A stretch of DNA of 14,574 nt from Nitrososphaeraceae archaeon (GCA_025449515.1 JANWJI010000044.1:1-14574); one strand, 5' to 3'; numbered from the stretch's first letter, positions 1 to 7,568 are shown. The notes: generated by a model not told the origin, from the letters alone. Made by a program: numbers and translations.

Positions 1-192
1 CACATACCTTTCATTCCTTGCAAATGTGCTGTCTGATGTTGCTGAGATTGATATTAAGGTTGTGCTAAGCAACATTACTGCTACTGCTGCAATTGTTAAA
101 CTGCGCTTGTTTACTTTTTCGTTATGCCTACTACTACTACGATAGCGATCTGTATTATACTTTATCTGAGATCGGTGAAATCTGAACCTCAA
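1..192 (-). CDS. N-terminus of a membrane-anchored or secreted protein, unknown function (partial)
   Basis: This is an open minus-strand frame of 64 codons that runs off the left edge of the window, so only the N-terminus is visible. A TAA stop lies directly upstream of a TTG at 192-190, the only plausible start. Residues 1-30 are polar and rich in Arg, Ser and Lys. A hydrophobic stretch follows at about 32-50 (SLTIAAVAVMLLSTTLISIS), and then a small-residue segment ending in SATSDSTFA. This basic-hydrophobic-small order is that of a signal peptide or a single N-terminal membrane anchor. The basic leader is longer than usual, so a signal anchor is as likely as a cleaved signal. No functional domain is visible. 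The function cannot be named without the rest of the gene. Confidence 0.6.
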   Translation of the reverse strand, partial: MRFRFHRSQIKYNTDRYRSSSRHNEKVNKRSLTIAAVAVMLLSTTLISISATSDSTFARNERYV

Positions 193-673
193 TTAAATCC
201 TATATATCTTCTGCAAAAATCAAGCACTAGAACATCGTTAGGATTGATTACATTGTTCTTTTAGTAGATAGCTCCTCAATGAAGATCGTTAGTAATTTTA
301 GGATAGGGAAAGTAATGGCTTAAGGAGATCTTTTTATATATCAGAACTAACTGACTTTCTGAATGTTCTGAGATAGCCCCTAGTGATAATGTCATTGCAT
401 TATTTTCCTGAAATATACCGAATAAATCTTTTGCGAGCCCATGGAGATGATGTCTTGCTTTGTTTACAAAATATTTTACTTGATGATCTAAATCGGCTTC
501 AAATTTTAGGAAGTCAAAGAACATTTTGGGGCTTTGTAGCCACTGTCTCCTTGTCCCAGGAGCCTCGAGACAATACATAAGTTGCGATAAAGGATCATTC
601 TCTTACTCTAAAGCCATTCCAGATTTCCAATTATACTATATTAATAGGCCTAATTAAATGGACAAGATTGATT
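193..673. other. Gene-poor stretch between the secreted-protein gene and tRNA-Arg
   Basis: The stretch is AT-rich. It holds only the doubtful minus-strand ORF at 276-578 and its overlapping plus-strand shadow. There is no convincing TATA box about 26 bases upstream of the TTG at 192. The TATATA at about 202-208 is too close to drive a leaderless start. No repeats, RNA gene or mobile-element ends were recognised. Confidence 0.4.
276..578 (-). CDS. Hypothetical small protein, 100 aa (doubtful)
   Basis: This is an ATG-initiated minus-strand ORF lying between the tRNA and the secreted-protein gene, both also on the minus strand. Residues 19-59 could form amphipathic helices (for example FFDFLKFEADLDHQVKYFV), and arginine is encoded mainly by AGA/AGG, as in the confident genes nearby. 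The protein matches no family I recognise and has no signal peptide or clear motif. No ribosome-binding site or good promoter is seen before the ATG. The opposite strand also carries an open frame over the same bases, so the ORF may be accidental. A conserved homologue in related genomes would be needed to accept it. Confidence 0.25.
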   Translation of the reverse strand: MYCLEAPGTRRQWLQSPKMFFDFLKFEADLDHQVKYFVNKARHHLHGLAKDLFGIFQENNAMTLSLGAISEHSESQLVLIYKKISLSHYFPYPKITNDLH

Positions 674-748
674 CGGGCCCAGAGGGATTTGAACCCTCGA
701 CCAACTGCTCCGCAGGCAGCCATTCTATCCAAACTGAACTATGAGCCC
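674..748 (-). tRNA. tRNA-Arg (anticodon GCG)
   Basis: The minus strand folds as a full cloverleaf of 75 nt including the discriminator G. The acceptor stem is GGGCTCA/TGGGCCC with one G-U pair. The D stem is GTTC/GAAT with GG in the loop. The anticodon stem is GCTGC/GCAGT around the loop CTGCGGA. The T stem is GAGGG/CCCTC with the loop TTCAAAT. The anticodon GCG (plus-strand 711-713) reads the Arg codons CGC and CGU. There is no intron, and the 3' CCA is not encoded, so it must be added enzymatically. Confidence 0.93.
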
Positions 749-775
749 ACCGAGTTAAGAGTTTGATATTACATG

Positions 776-800
776 CCTTTATTCCATGCTATAAATAAAT
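776..800 (-). promoter_or_regulatory. Possible TATA element(s) for tRNA-Arg
   Basis: On the minus strand, two A/T-rich TATA-like elements (ATTTATTTATA near 790-800 and GGAATAAAGG near 776-785) lie about 28-52 bases before the mature tRNA 5' end. Either would place transcription start in a short leader ahead of the tRNA. Weak evidence. Confidence 0.3.
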
Positions 801-880
801 TCTGCTTTCGAACTATTTATGGAGTGCAATGGCGAATATTAGTAGGAAACTGGTTTCTGACCATTGTGCATCTCATAATC

Positions 881-889
881 TTATTAAAG
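881..889 (+). promoter_or_regulatory. Candidate TATA box for split metH
   Basis: TTATTAAAG is centred about 30 bases before the TTG at 915. This is the spacing expected for an archaeal promoter with a very short or absent leader. It supports TTG 915 as the start, since the in-frame upstream codons offer no other initiator before a stop at 900-902. Confidence 0.45.
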
Positions 890-914
890 TGATGGAACAT
901 AGATAAAAGTCTAC

Positions 915-1871
915 TTGACCTTACCGTTTCTTAAAGCAATTCAGGATCATGTTGTATTATTCGATGGTGCTATGGGAACTCAAATCCAGAGTTCAAATCT
1001 ATGTCCACAAGACTTTCCAAATAACATGGAGGGTTTTAATGATGGACTAGTTCTTAACAATCCGGAATTAATCAAAAGAATACACAGAAGTTATTTGGCA
1101 GCTGGTGCTGACTGTGTAGAGACAAATACGTTCGGCGGTAATATACTAAAATTGTCTGAATATGGATTCGAAGAACGAACTTTTGAGATTAACAAAAAAT
1201 CTGCAGAGCTTGCAAGAGACGTTTGTAATGAATACTCGTTCAGGGACAAATACGTGATAGGTTCGCTGGGCCCGACAGGTTTTCTTCCGAGCTCAAATGA
1301 TCCAGATCTAGGCAAGAAATCTCCTGATGAAATTAAAGAGGCGTTTGTTCCGCAGTGCGAAGGTCTGCTCAAAGGCGGAGTTGACGCACTGCTCATCGAG
1401 ACAAGCCAAGATATTCTTGAAGTTAAGCTAGCTATAGAGGCGTGTTTTACGGCGATGCTACATATCGGCAAGACAGTCCCTGTAATTGGCAATGTTACAT
1501 TGGATCAATATGGTAAAATGCTGCTAGGAACAAACGTCCAAGCAGCGTATACGACTATTTGTGATATGGGCATCAGTTTATTTGGATTGAACTGCTCAAC
1601 CGGCCCTGTAGAAATGAAGCCAAGTATTATATGGTTAAACGAACAAGCGGATCTACCTATCTTGGTGGTTCCGAATGCAGGCATGCCAGAAAATGTAAAC
1701 GGTAGGGCAATTTACAAGTTGAGTCCAGGAGGTATGGCTAGTGAAATGAAGGAATTTATAACAAACTATGAATTTGTGCGAATAGTGGGAGGATGTTGTG
1801 GTACCAGTCCAGCGCATATTCTTGAGCTTAGACATATAATAGACGAAAAAAATGAAAAAAATATGGGTTGA
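915..1871 (+). CDS. metH: Methionine synthase, homocysteine-binding subunit (N-terminal part of split MetH)
   Basis: A homocysteine S-methyltransferase domain protein of 318 aa, equivalent to the first module of bacterial MetH. It should bind and activate homocysteine through zinc and accept the methyl group from methylcobalamin on the partner encoded next door. The conserved start DGAMGTQIQ is at 17-25 and VETNTFGGN at 68-76. The zinc-ligand cysteines are C227 (GLNCSTGP) and C294/C295 (GGCCGTSPAH). The protein ends soon after the barrel, with no pterin or B12 module. The start is a TTG, because the only early ATG falls inside the DGAMGT motif. The gene is followed after 56 bp by the rest of MetH on the same strand. 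The identification is strong. Activity towards homocysteine in particular is inferred from the neighbour. Confidence 0.93.
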   Translation: MTLPFLKAIQDHVVLFDGAMGTQIQSSNLCPQDFPNNMEGFNDGLVLNNPELIKRIHRSYLAAGADCVETNTFGGNILKLSEYGFEERTFEINKKSAELARDVCNEYSFRDKYVIGSLGPTGFLPSSNDPDLGKKSPDEIKEAFVPQCEGLLKGGVDALLIETSQDILEVKLAIEACFTAMLHIGKTVPVIGNVTLDQYGKMLLGTNVQAAYTTICDMGISLFGLNCSTGPVEMKPSIIWLNEQADLPILVVPNAGMPENVNGRAIYKLSPGGMASEMKEFITNYEFVRIVGGCCGTSPAHILELRHIIDEKNEKNMG

Positions 1872-1872
1872 T

Positions 1873-1917
1873 TAGAATCTAAAGTTTTAGATGTAGGTAA
1901 CACACTGATTGATTCTA
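1873..1917 (+). repeat. Overlapping inverted repeats between the two metH genes
   Basis: In the 56-bp gap, ATCTAAA (1877-1883) pairs with TTTAGAT (1886-1892) across 2 nt. TAGAATC (1873-1879) also pairs with GATTCTA (1911-1917). The two arms overlap, so the hairpins exclude each other. Both have low GC. A role in processing or in balancing the two subunits is speculation. Confidence 0.4.
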
Positions 1918-1927
1918 TTATTAATAA

Positions 1928-4453
1928 ATGACTAGAATTCCACGTATAAGTTCCGCCCTTAGGGCAGTAAATATGAGACAAGAACCGCCTCCTCTTATAA
2001 TCGGTGAGCGGCTTAATACGCAAGGATCTAGAAAGGCCAAGGAGATGGTTTTGAAAGATGATTATGACGGCCTGGTCCGTCTTGCTGCCACACAGGTTGA
2101 AGACGGCGCACATTGCCTTGACGTCTGTGTAGCTACAACTGAACGCTCAGATGAACTCGAATTTATGTCAAAGCTTGTGAAACGAGTCAGTAATGAGATC
2201 GATGCCCCACTCGTAATTGATTCAACCGATCCTTTGGTTATCGAATCAGTTTTGAAACTTATTCCTAGTAAGCCTATAATCAATTCAATCAATCTCGAAG
2301 GGGATGGAAGTCGATTTCATCTCCTGGCACCGCTCATGTACAAATATGGTGCCCCAGCCATTGCAATGTGCATAGGCCCGAATGGGATGGCTAAGACCGC
2401 CGAAGAGAAGTTAGAAACTGCTCAACTTCTACTACAGACTGGAAAGAGGTATAACCTTAAGCCTTGGCAATTCATTTTTGACGTATTAACGTTCACTCTG
2501 GCTACCGGGGAAGCGGAATTTCAGGATTCTGCCAAAGCTACCATAAATGGTATAAGACTAGTCAAGGAAAACCTAGTGGATTCCTTCACAGTCTTAGGTC
2601 TGAGTAATGTTAGCTTTGGTTTGCCTGTTCCTGCTAGGAGGATCGTCAATTCTGTGTTTTTGTATCATGCCATAAAGGCTGGCTTGGATGCCGTCATTAT
2701 AAATGCCAAGGACATAATACCCTATTCAGACATCACGGTAAATGAAAAAAACCTAGCGGAGAATTTGATTTTTAATACTAACCAGAATGCTTTATCAGAA
2801 CTGATCTCCTATTTTCAGGAGGGCAAATCTCTTTCAAAGTCATCCGTAATTAGAAACAGAATTCAAGTAGATCCAAATTGGGACGCAAGCAAGCGCTGTT
2901 ATTACCGCATAGTCAACAGATTAAGAGATGGAATAGAGAGTGATGTAGTCATGGCGATTTATGATCACACCGATAAGGCTACTAGGCTTAACCATGCAGA
3001 ATCCAGTACTTCGAAGGACGGATTAATCATCGATGGCTCCAAACAAGTAATTCACGATGCTGCGGTCAAGACATTAAATGAGGTATTACTACCAGCTATG
3101 AAAGAGGTTGGGGACAAATTCGGTTCGGGCGAACTGATACTTCCGTTCGTACTGAAGTCTGCCGAATGTATGAAAGCTGCCGTCGCCGAATTAGAGAAAT
3201 ATTTGATTAAAAAAGAAGGAGTAAGTAAGGGCAAATTAGTTTTATGTACAGTCTATGGTGACGTCCACGATATTGGCAAGAACCTAGTGAAGACTATCCT
3301 CTCAAATAACGGGTACACGGTTTATGATCTCGGGAAGCAAGTGCCAATTCAGAGAATCGTTGAAAGTATGAACGAGTTTCATGCAGACGCTGTTGGACTA
3401 TCTGCCCTCCTAGTTTCAACATCAAAACAAATGCAGTATCTCGTTGAGCACTTGAGACAAAACAATATTACGATTCCGATTCTTTGTGGAGGAGCAGCGA
3501 TAAATAGTAGCTATATCAATAGAGTTGCAAAGGAAGGGGGAATATACGAGCCCGGAGTATTCTATTGCAAAACTGCGTTTGATGGGCTAAGAGTAATGAA
3601 TAATTTGATGTCAAGTGAAAGAGAAAATTATATTTCTGAATGGAGGGAAAAACTAGTTAACTGGAATGAAACGAAGGCGTTTAAGGTATCCTCATCGGAC
3701 TACCGAAAAGCAATAATTCCTGTACAACCTCCAATTTCTCCACATATTAATCAGCGAATTGGACTAGAGCCAAACCATTTTGAATTGGAGGATGTATGGA
3801 AATTCGTTAATAAGAAATCACTTTTCGTTCTATCTTGGGGAATACGAGGTAAATCTGCTAGTGGCCTACAAAGAGAGGCAGAGCAACTCCTAGATGAATG
3901 GAAGGAGAGGGTGATTAGGGAATCACTTTTTCAACCGCGGGTTGTTTATGGTTATTTTAAGTGTCACAACATTAATGATAAGCTTGCAGTTGATCTGCCT
4001 ACTGCTGGCGAACAGGTTACATTCGACTTCCCACGTTCTTCTAGAGATAAGCATCTCTGCTTGACAGACTATTTTGGACAAAATGACTTGGTGGCATTTC
4101 AGGCTGTCACGGTAGGTTCAAAGGTACAAGACGTGATTGATGAATGGAACAGGGAGGATAGATATACCGATGCGTTCTATTTACACGGGCTAGCTGTCGA
4201 AACCGCTGAAGCACTTGCAGAATGGGTAAACAGTAGAATCAAAGACGAGTTAGGCATTGGTCCCAAACGCGGTCTAAGGTATAGTTGGGGGTACCCAAGC
4301 TGTCCTGATATATCACAGCATCATTTAGTTTGGAAAATATTGGATGCGACTACATCTGGCATGAGTTTAACTGAAGCAGGGCAAATAATTCCTGATCAAT
4401 CAACTGCTGCTATCGTGGTCCATCACCCAGATGCTGAGTATTTTACTTTATAG
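1928..4453 (+). CDS. metH: Methionine synthase, folate-, cobalamin-binding and activation subunit (C-terminal part of split MetH)
   Basis: An 841 aa protein corresponding to MetH without its homocysteine module. Residues about 20-275 form a pterin-binding TIM barrel (IIGERLNTQG at 24-33, VIDSTDP at 96-102, GLSNVSFGLP at 224-233). Residues about 320-425 are the helical cobalamin cap. Residues about 433-560 are the B12-binding Rossmann domain with GDVHDIGKN at 444-452, where H447 is the expected lower axial cobalt ligand. Residues about 600-841 are the AdoMet-dependent reactivation domain, with R784-x-S-x-GYPSCPD as in the E. coli AdoMet site. The aspartate that binds AdoMet in E. coli (in the DW segment) appears replaced in NKKSLFVLSWGIRG (628-641). 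It should move methyl from methyltetrahydrofolate via cobalamin to homocysteine held by the upstream subunit. The ATG at 1973 is an alternative start. Confidence 0.93.
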   Translation: MTRIPRISSALRAVNMRQEPPPLIIGERLNTQGSRKAKEMVLKDDYDGLVRLAATQVEDGAHCLDVCVATTERSDELEFMSKLVKRVSNEIDAPLVIDSTDPLVIESVLKLIPSKPIINSINLEGDGSRFHLLAPLMYKYGAPAIAMCIGPNGMAKTAEEKLETAQLLLQTGKRYNLKPWQFIFDVLTFTLATGEAEFQDSAKATINGIRLVKENLVDSFTVLGLSNVSFGLPVPARRIVNSVFLYHAIKAGLDAVIINAKDIIPYSDITVNEKNLAENLIFNTNQNALSELISYFQEGKSLSKSSVIRNRIQVDPNWDASKRCYYRIVNRLRDGIESDVVMAIYDHTDKATRLNHAESSTSKDGLIIDGSKQVIHDAAVKTLNEVLLPAMKEVGDKFGSGELILPFVLKSAECMKAAVAELEKYLIKKEGVSKGKLVLCTVYGDVHDIGKNLVKTILSNNGYTVYDLGKQVPIQRIVESMNEFHADAVGLSALLVSTSKQMQYLVEHLRQNNITIPILCGGAAINSSYINRVAKEGGIYEPGVFYCKTAFDGLRVMNNLMSSERENYISEWREKLVNWNETKAFKVSSSDYRKAIIPVQPPISPHINQRIGLEPNHFELEDVWKFVNKKSLFVLSWGIRGKSASGLQREAEQLLDEWKERVIRESLFQPRVVYGYFKCHNINDKLAVDLPTAGEQVTFDFPRSSRDKHLCLTDYFGQNDLVAFQAVTVGSKVQDVIDEWNREDRYTDAFYLHGLAVETAEALAEWVNSRIKDELGIGPKRGLRYSWGYPSCPDISQHHLVWKILDATTSGMSLTEAGQIIPDQSTAAIVVHHPDAEYFTL

Positions 4454-4825
4454 AAATTGATTGTCTCCTTAAATAACAAATTTGATATGGCTATTCAATT
4501 CTAAAATAATCCAAATGGATAGATCCGAAGTCCAAGTTGTAGTCGGGATTAGATAATTAATAGAGCTCAGGTTTGAAAATGGCCTTCTGAACTGATCTAT
4601 ATACGATAGCCCACTATCCTATATTACCAGTACCAATATACAAGTTAATTTAACATCTTTCTAAAATCTATCTAGAATATTGGATTAGTGCCTGTTGTCA
4701 TTAACTCGGATTATGGAGTAACAGTCATAAACTGTAAATATCCTTTTTTATCACAACTTGAATCTCAACGTACTTCCGAGGAATATATATCTTTCAAGGG
4801 CAATAGATGATCTACTGGGGGTTAT
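4454..4825. other. Intergenic stretch between metH and the HExxH gene
   Basis: An AT-rich stretch with no ORF of more than a few dozen codons that looks coding. It contains a T6 run at 4744-4749, a possible plus-strand terminator. GAATATATAT at 4781-4790 is a possible TATA box for the next gene. No RNA gene or repeat was recognised. Confidence 0.4.
4781..4790 (+). promoter_or_regulatory. Candidate TATA box for the HExxH gene
   Basis: GAATATATAT lies about 40 bases before the TTG at 4826 and about 85 before the ATG at 4871. This predicts transcription start near 4810. A G-rich stretch (GGGGG, 4817-4821) then sits just before the TTG and could act as a crude ribosome-binding site. Confidence 0.35.
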
Positions 4826-5194
4826 TTGGATCTTGGTTCACTCTCCGTATACAACCCTGGCTGTGAAAGAATGACTCTAAATGACTTTGCTATTGCTTGC
4901 TCCTTGGACAAATCACCGGCCTATTTTACTTATGATAGGGAGACTATGCTCATAATTATTTCTCAGGAAAATGCTAAAGCAGATGTTAATGATTTTGGTC
5001 AAATCGAACCGTTCATGGAAGCGCTTATTTCGCATGAGTCTATACATGTAGTAATCAAGAAATTGGAAGGACTTGCTCCTTCTGATTCTCTGGATGACAT
5101 TGAGATTATTGTTGAACGAAACGGCACCAAATTTCAAGTCACATTAAACAATATCCTTTTTGCTAGGGATATGTCAGGGATAGTTCTACCTTAG
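4826..5194 (+). CDS. Small protein with an HExxH zinc-protease-like motif, unknown function
   Basis: I do not recognise this 122 aa protein as a named family. A helix at about 61-80 carries H70-E-S-I-H74 (EALISHESIHVVIKKLEG), the zinc-binding, glutamate-activated signature of metallopeptidases in its usual helical setting. The third ligand is unclear; E81, D87, D90, D91 and E93 follow. A beta-rich preceding segment (YFTYDRETMLIIIS, 33-46) resembles the strand before the active helix in small zincins. There is no signal peptide or membrane segment, so it is probably cytoplasmic. The start is TTG 4826 or ATG 4871 (M16); the TATA position favours the former. It lies 55 bp before trpC, which has its own promoter, so no link to tryptophan synthesis is implied. 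The peptidase reading is an inference from the motif alone. Confidence 0.65.
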   Translation: MDLGSLSVYNPGCERMTLNDFAIACSLDKSPAYFTYDRETMLIIISQENAKADVNDFGQIEPFMEALISHESIHVVIKKLEGLAPSDSLDDIEIIVERNGTKFQVTLNNILFARDMSGIVLP

Positions 5195-5217
5195 ACTTTA
5201 TGCCAAAAATATTATGA

Positions 5218-5227
5218 TTTTATATTT
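5218..5227 (+). promoter_or_regulatory. TATA box of trpCB
   Basis: TTTATATTTT is centred about 27 bases before the ATG of trpC. This matches the archaeal TATA-to-start spacing and predicts a leaderless or nearly leaderless trpC-trpB transcript. Confidence 0.6.
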
Positions 5228-5249
5228 TGGTATGTAGCTAGTTGACAAA

Positions 5250-6065
5250 ATGAGTAAATTTCAACGTTCTACAATGCTACGAAAACTTGTCAATAATTCG
5301 TATAGAGCAATTGACGAAGGCGCTTATGAAACTGAAAGGTATTCATCCAAAACTCATCAATCTTTGGGTTTGGAAGGTGCCATCCTATCATGCCCACATG
5401 CCCCTATAGTTGCGGAAATCAAGTTCGCCTCTCCCTCAAAGGGAGTAATCGTCTCGGGGGATGCCATTGCTGCTAGCCAAATTGCAACTACAATGATATC
5501 TGCTGGAGCCGTCGGGCTGTCAGTTCTAACTCAACCCTTTCTTTTCAACGGCTCCATCGAGACGTTGTCTGTGGTCAGAAAGGTGTCGACAGTCCCAGTA
5601 CTCATGAAGGATATACTGGTCAGTGAAGTACAAATTGACGCCGCAAAATCTATTGGTGCTGATTATATTTTACTAATCAAGACTATTTTTGATCAACATC
5701 TAGCCGAGGGCAGCATAGAGAAATTTGCAGAGTACGCGACAAATAAGGACGTCAGGGTAATATTCGAGGTTCACACTGAACTTGAATTCAAAGAAATTTT
5801 GACAATTAACAAGGGTGTACACGCAATTATAGGCATCAACAATAGAAATTTAGAGAACCTTGAAGTAGATATCCATAATACTGAAGCGTTACTGACAAGA
5901 TATGCCAAGGGAGATAACATAGTTATTACAGAAAGCGGTATAATAGGCGCTAGTGATATAAGACGTTTAAAGAATGCAGGTGCAGATGCTTTTTTGGTCG
6001 GTACCAGCATTATGGAAGCACATACTGTTGGATCCAAATTGCGTGAGCTTTATTTATCTCTATGA
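5250..6065 (+). CDS. trpC: Indole-3-glycerol phosphate synthase
   Basis: A 271 aa single-domain (beta/alpha)8 enzyme that closes the indole ring of 1-(o-carboxyphenylamino)-1-deoxyribulose 5-phosphate in tryptophan synthesis. The catalytic set known from the Sulfolobus enzyme is present: E56 and K58 (VAEIKFASPSKG), the general-acid lysine K120 (VLMKDIL), E173 (FEVHTE), N198 (GINNRNLE) and E228-S229 (ITESGI). The phosphate-binding glycines of the C-terminal loop are in FLVGTSIME. Length is normal for the family, with no PRA isomerase fusion. The start is ATG 5250, with a TATA box about 27 bases upstream. The stop overlaps the trpB start by four bases (ATGA), indicating one transcript and translational coupling. 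Confidence 0.96.
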   Translation: MSKFQRSTMLRKLVNNSYRAIDEGAYETERYSSKTHQSLGLEGAILSCPHAPIVAEIKFASPSKGVIVSGDAIAASQIATTMISAGAVGLSVLTQPFLFNGSIETLSVVRKVSTVPVLMKDILVSEVQIDAAKSIGADYILLIKTIFDQHLAEGSIEKFAEYATNKDVRVIFEVHTELEFKEILTINKGVHAIIGINNRNLENLEVDIHNTEALLTRYAKGDNIVITESGIIGASDIRRLKNAGADAFLVGTSIMEAHTVGSKLRELYLSL

Positions 6066-7348
6066 TTACCGGAACCTTCAATATAAGTTATATTATAATG
6101 AGACTGATGTCCGGAATGATATCGAACTCTCGATCAAACGGTAAATTCGGAAAGTATGGCGGAAAATACATCCCCGAAACGCTTGTTCCTGCTATCGAGG
6201 AGCTAGAATCTGGGTATGAAAAATATCGTGGCCAACGTAGTTTTTGTGAAGAATTAGACTATCTACTTAGGAATTATGCAGGGAGACCTACTCCACTATA
6301 TTATGCTAAAAACCTTACTCGATATGCGGGAGGAGCCAGGATTATGCTAAAGAGAGAAGATCTATTACATGGTGGTGCCCACAAAATCAATAATACGCTA
6401 GGACAGGCTCTGCTTGCAAAAAAAATGGGTAAAAAACGGATAATAGCTGAAACCGGGGCAGGCCAACACGGCGTAGCAACTGCAATTGCATGTGCGGTCC
6501 TGGATCTGGACGCAGAAATTTATATGGGTTCAAAAGATATGAGCCGACAAAAAATGAACGTCTTTAGGATGGAGCTTTTGGGAGCGAAAGTTCATCCAGT
6601 TGTTTCGGGAACACAAACTCTAAAAGATGCAATTAATGATGCATTGCGCGATTGGATCACGAACGTGAATAATACGTACTATCTCATTGGGTCAGCCGTG
6701 GGTCCACACCCATACCCGACTATTGTACGTAATTTTCAAAGCGTGATTGGAAGAGAGATAAAAAACCAGATGACTGAGGTATACCAGCATCTTCCAAATG
6801 CAGTTATTGCATGTGTAGGTGGCGGCAGCAACTCCATTGGGAGTTTTCATCAGTTTATTAGTGACTCAAAAGTTTTGTTGTATGGAGTTGAAGCGGGTGG
6901 TAAAGGGATTAGATCTGGAGAACACTCGGCCTCACTTTGTGCTGGGTCAGAAGGAGTCTTACACGGTATGAAGAGCTATCTCTTGCAAGATCAGTCTGGC
7001 CAGGTACTTGCAACACATAGTGTTTCAGCTGGCCTAGATTATCCAGCCGTTGGACCAGAACATGCATACCTCAAAGATATCAAAAGGGTTAGATATGTTG
7101 CTTGTAATGATGACGACGCAGTTAACGCATTTTTATTATTGTGCAGATACGAAGGGATTATCCCTGCATTAGAGTCTTCCCATGCACTATCTCATGCCAT
7201 TAGGATTGCAAAAAAAATGGATAAAACTGGTTACATTGTAGTCACTCTCTCGGGCCGCGGAGACAAGGATATGGATATAATAATGGAATATACCAAGGCA
7301 AAAAATGCTCCCATGAAAAAACGCCTTATGAAAATAAACCACAAGTGA
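6062..7348 (+). CDS. trpB: Tryptophan synthase beta chain (TrpB1 type)
   Basis: A PLP enzyme that condenses indole and serine to tryptophan. The PLP lysine is K108 (GGAHKINNT) and the catalytic glutamate E130 (AETGAGQHG). The phosphate-binding loop is GGGSN at 253-257. The COMM-domain side is normal, LDYPAVGPEHA lies at 325-335, and the C-terminal SGRGDKD is at 397-403. The QHG and the N-terminal FGKYGGKYIPE mark it as TrpB1, the form that normally works with TrpA, rather than stand-alone TrpB2. The ATG at 6062 overlaps the trpC stop, but it gives about 18 extra residues before the usual N-terminus. M13, M16 or M19 could be the true start. trpA does not follow; the next 220 bp are non-coding and the next gene is unrelated. 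Confidence 0.95.
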   Translation: MITGTFNISYIIMRLMSGMISNSRSNGKFGKYGGKYIPETLVPAIEELESGYEKYRGQRSFCEELDYLLRNYAGRPTPLYYAKNLTRYAGGARIMLKREDLLHGGAHKINNTLGQALLAKKMGKKRIIAETGAGQHGVATAIACAVLDLDAEIYMGSKDMSRQKMNVFRMELLGAKVHPVVSGTQTLKDAINDALRDWITNVNNTYYLIGSAVGPHPYPTIVRNFQSVIGREIKNQMTEVYQHLPNAVIACVGGGSNSIGSFHQFISDSKVLLYGVEAGGKGIRSGEHSASLCAGSEGVLHGMKSYLLQDQSGQVLATHSVSAGLDYPAVGPEHAYLKDIKRVRYVACNDDDAVNAFLLLCRYEGIIPALESSHALSHAIRIAKKMDKTGYIVVTLSGRGDKDMDIIMEYTKAKNAPMKKRLMKINHK

Positions 7349-7487
7349 GATCATCACTCACCCTTAGTTGCCTTTAGATAGAAATTGACAATCGATTTTC
7401 ATTCTATGCACGAGGACTTCTCCAATATAGGCAGTGATTATCTGCGTATGATGAATTACATTATTATTAGAACCTTGGACAAGTGGA

Positions 7488-7498
7488 TCTTTTATTTT
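7488..7498 (+). terminator. Possible T-rich terminator after trpB
   Basis: TCTTTTATTTT lies about 140 bases after the trpB stop. It is a T-rich tract of the kind used for archaeal termination. There is no supporting hairpin. Confidence 0.25.
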
Positions 7499-7568
7499 AA
7501 TTCATAAAAAAAGAATGATTTCGGCCAGATGACAGCTGCATAATACTATACTATTTGGGTATGACGCA

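Noticed and set aside
383..580. 65 aa plus-strand ORF
   Set aside because: It overlaps the minus-strand ORF on the other strand, has no promoter or recognisable domain, and looks like random AT-rich reading.
749..914. Cobalamin or SAM riboswitch upstream of metH
   Set aside because: The predicted transcript starts almost at the TTG, leaving no room for a leader, and no B12-box-like sequence is visible.
1091..1492. 133 aa minus-strand ORF inside metH
   Set aside because: It is an antisense shadow of a strongly conserved homocysteine methyltransferase sequence. Its composition is low-complexity Ser/Leu with no motif.
1766..2113. 115 aa minus-strand ORF across the metH junction
   Set aside because: It is antisense to two confidently identified coding regions and the gap between them, and has no domain of its own.
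7406..7507. 33-codon ORF (MHEDFSNIGSDYLRMMNYII...) between trpB and the nuclease gene
   Set aside because: It has a plausible composition but no promoter at the right spacing and no ribosome-binding site. It ends in the T-rich region, so conservation would be needed to accept it.
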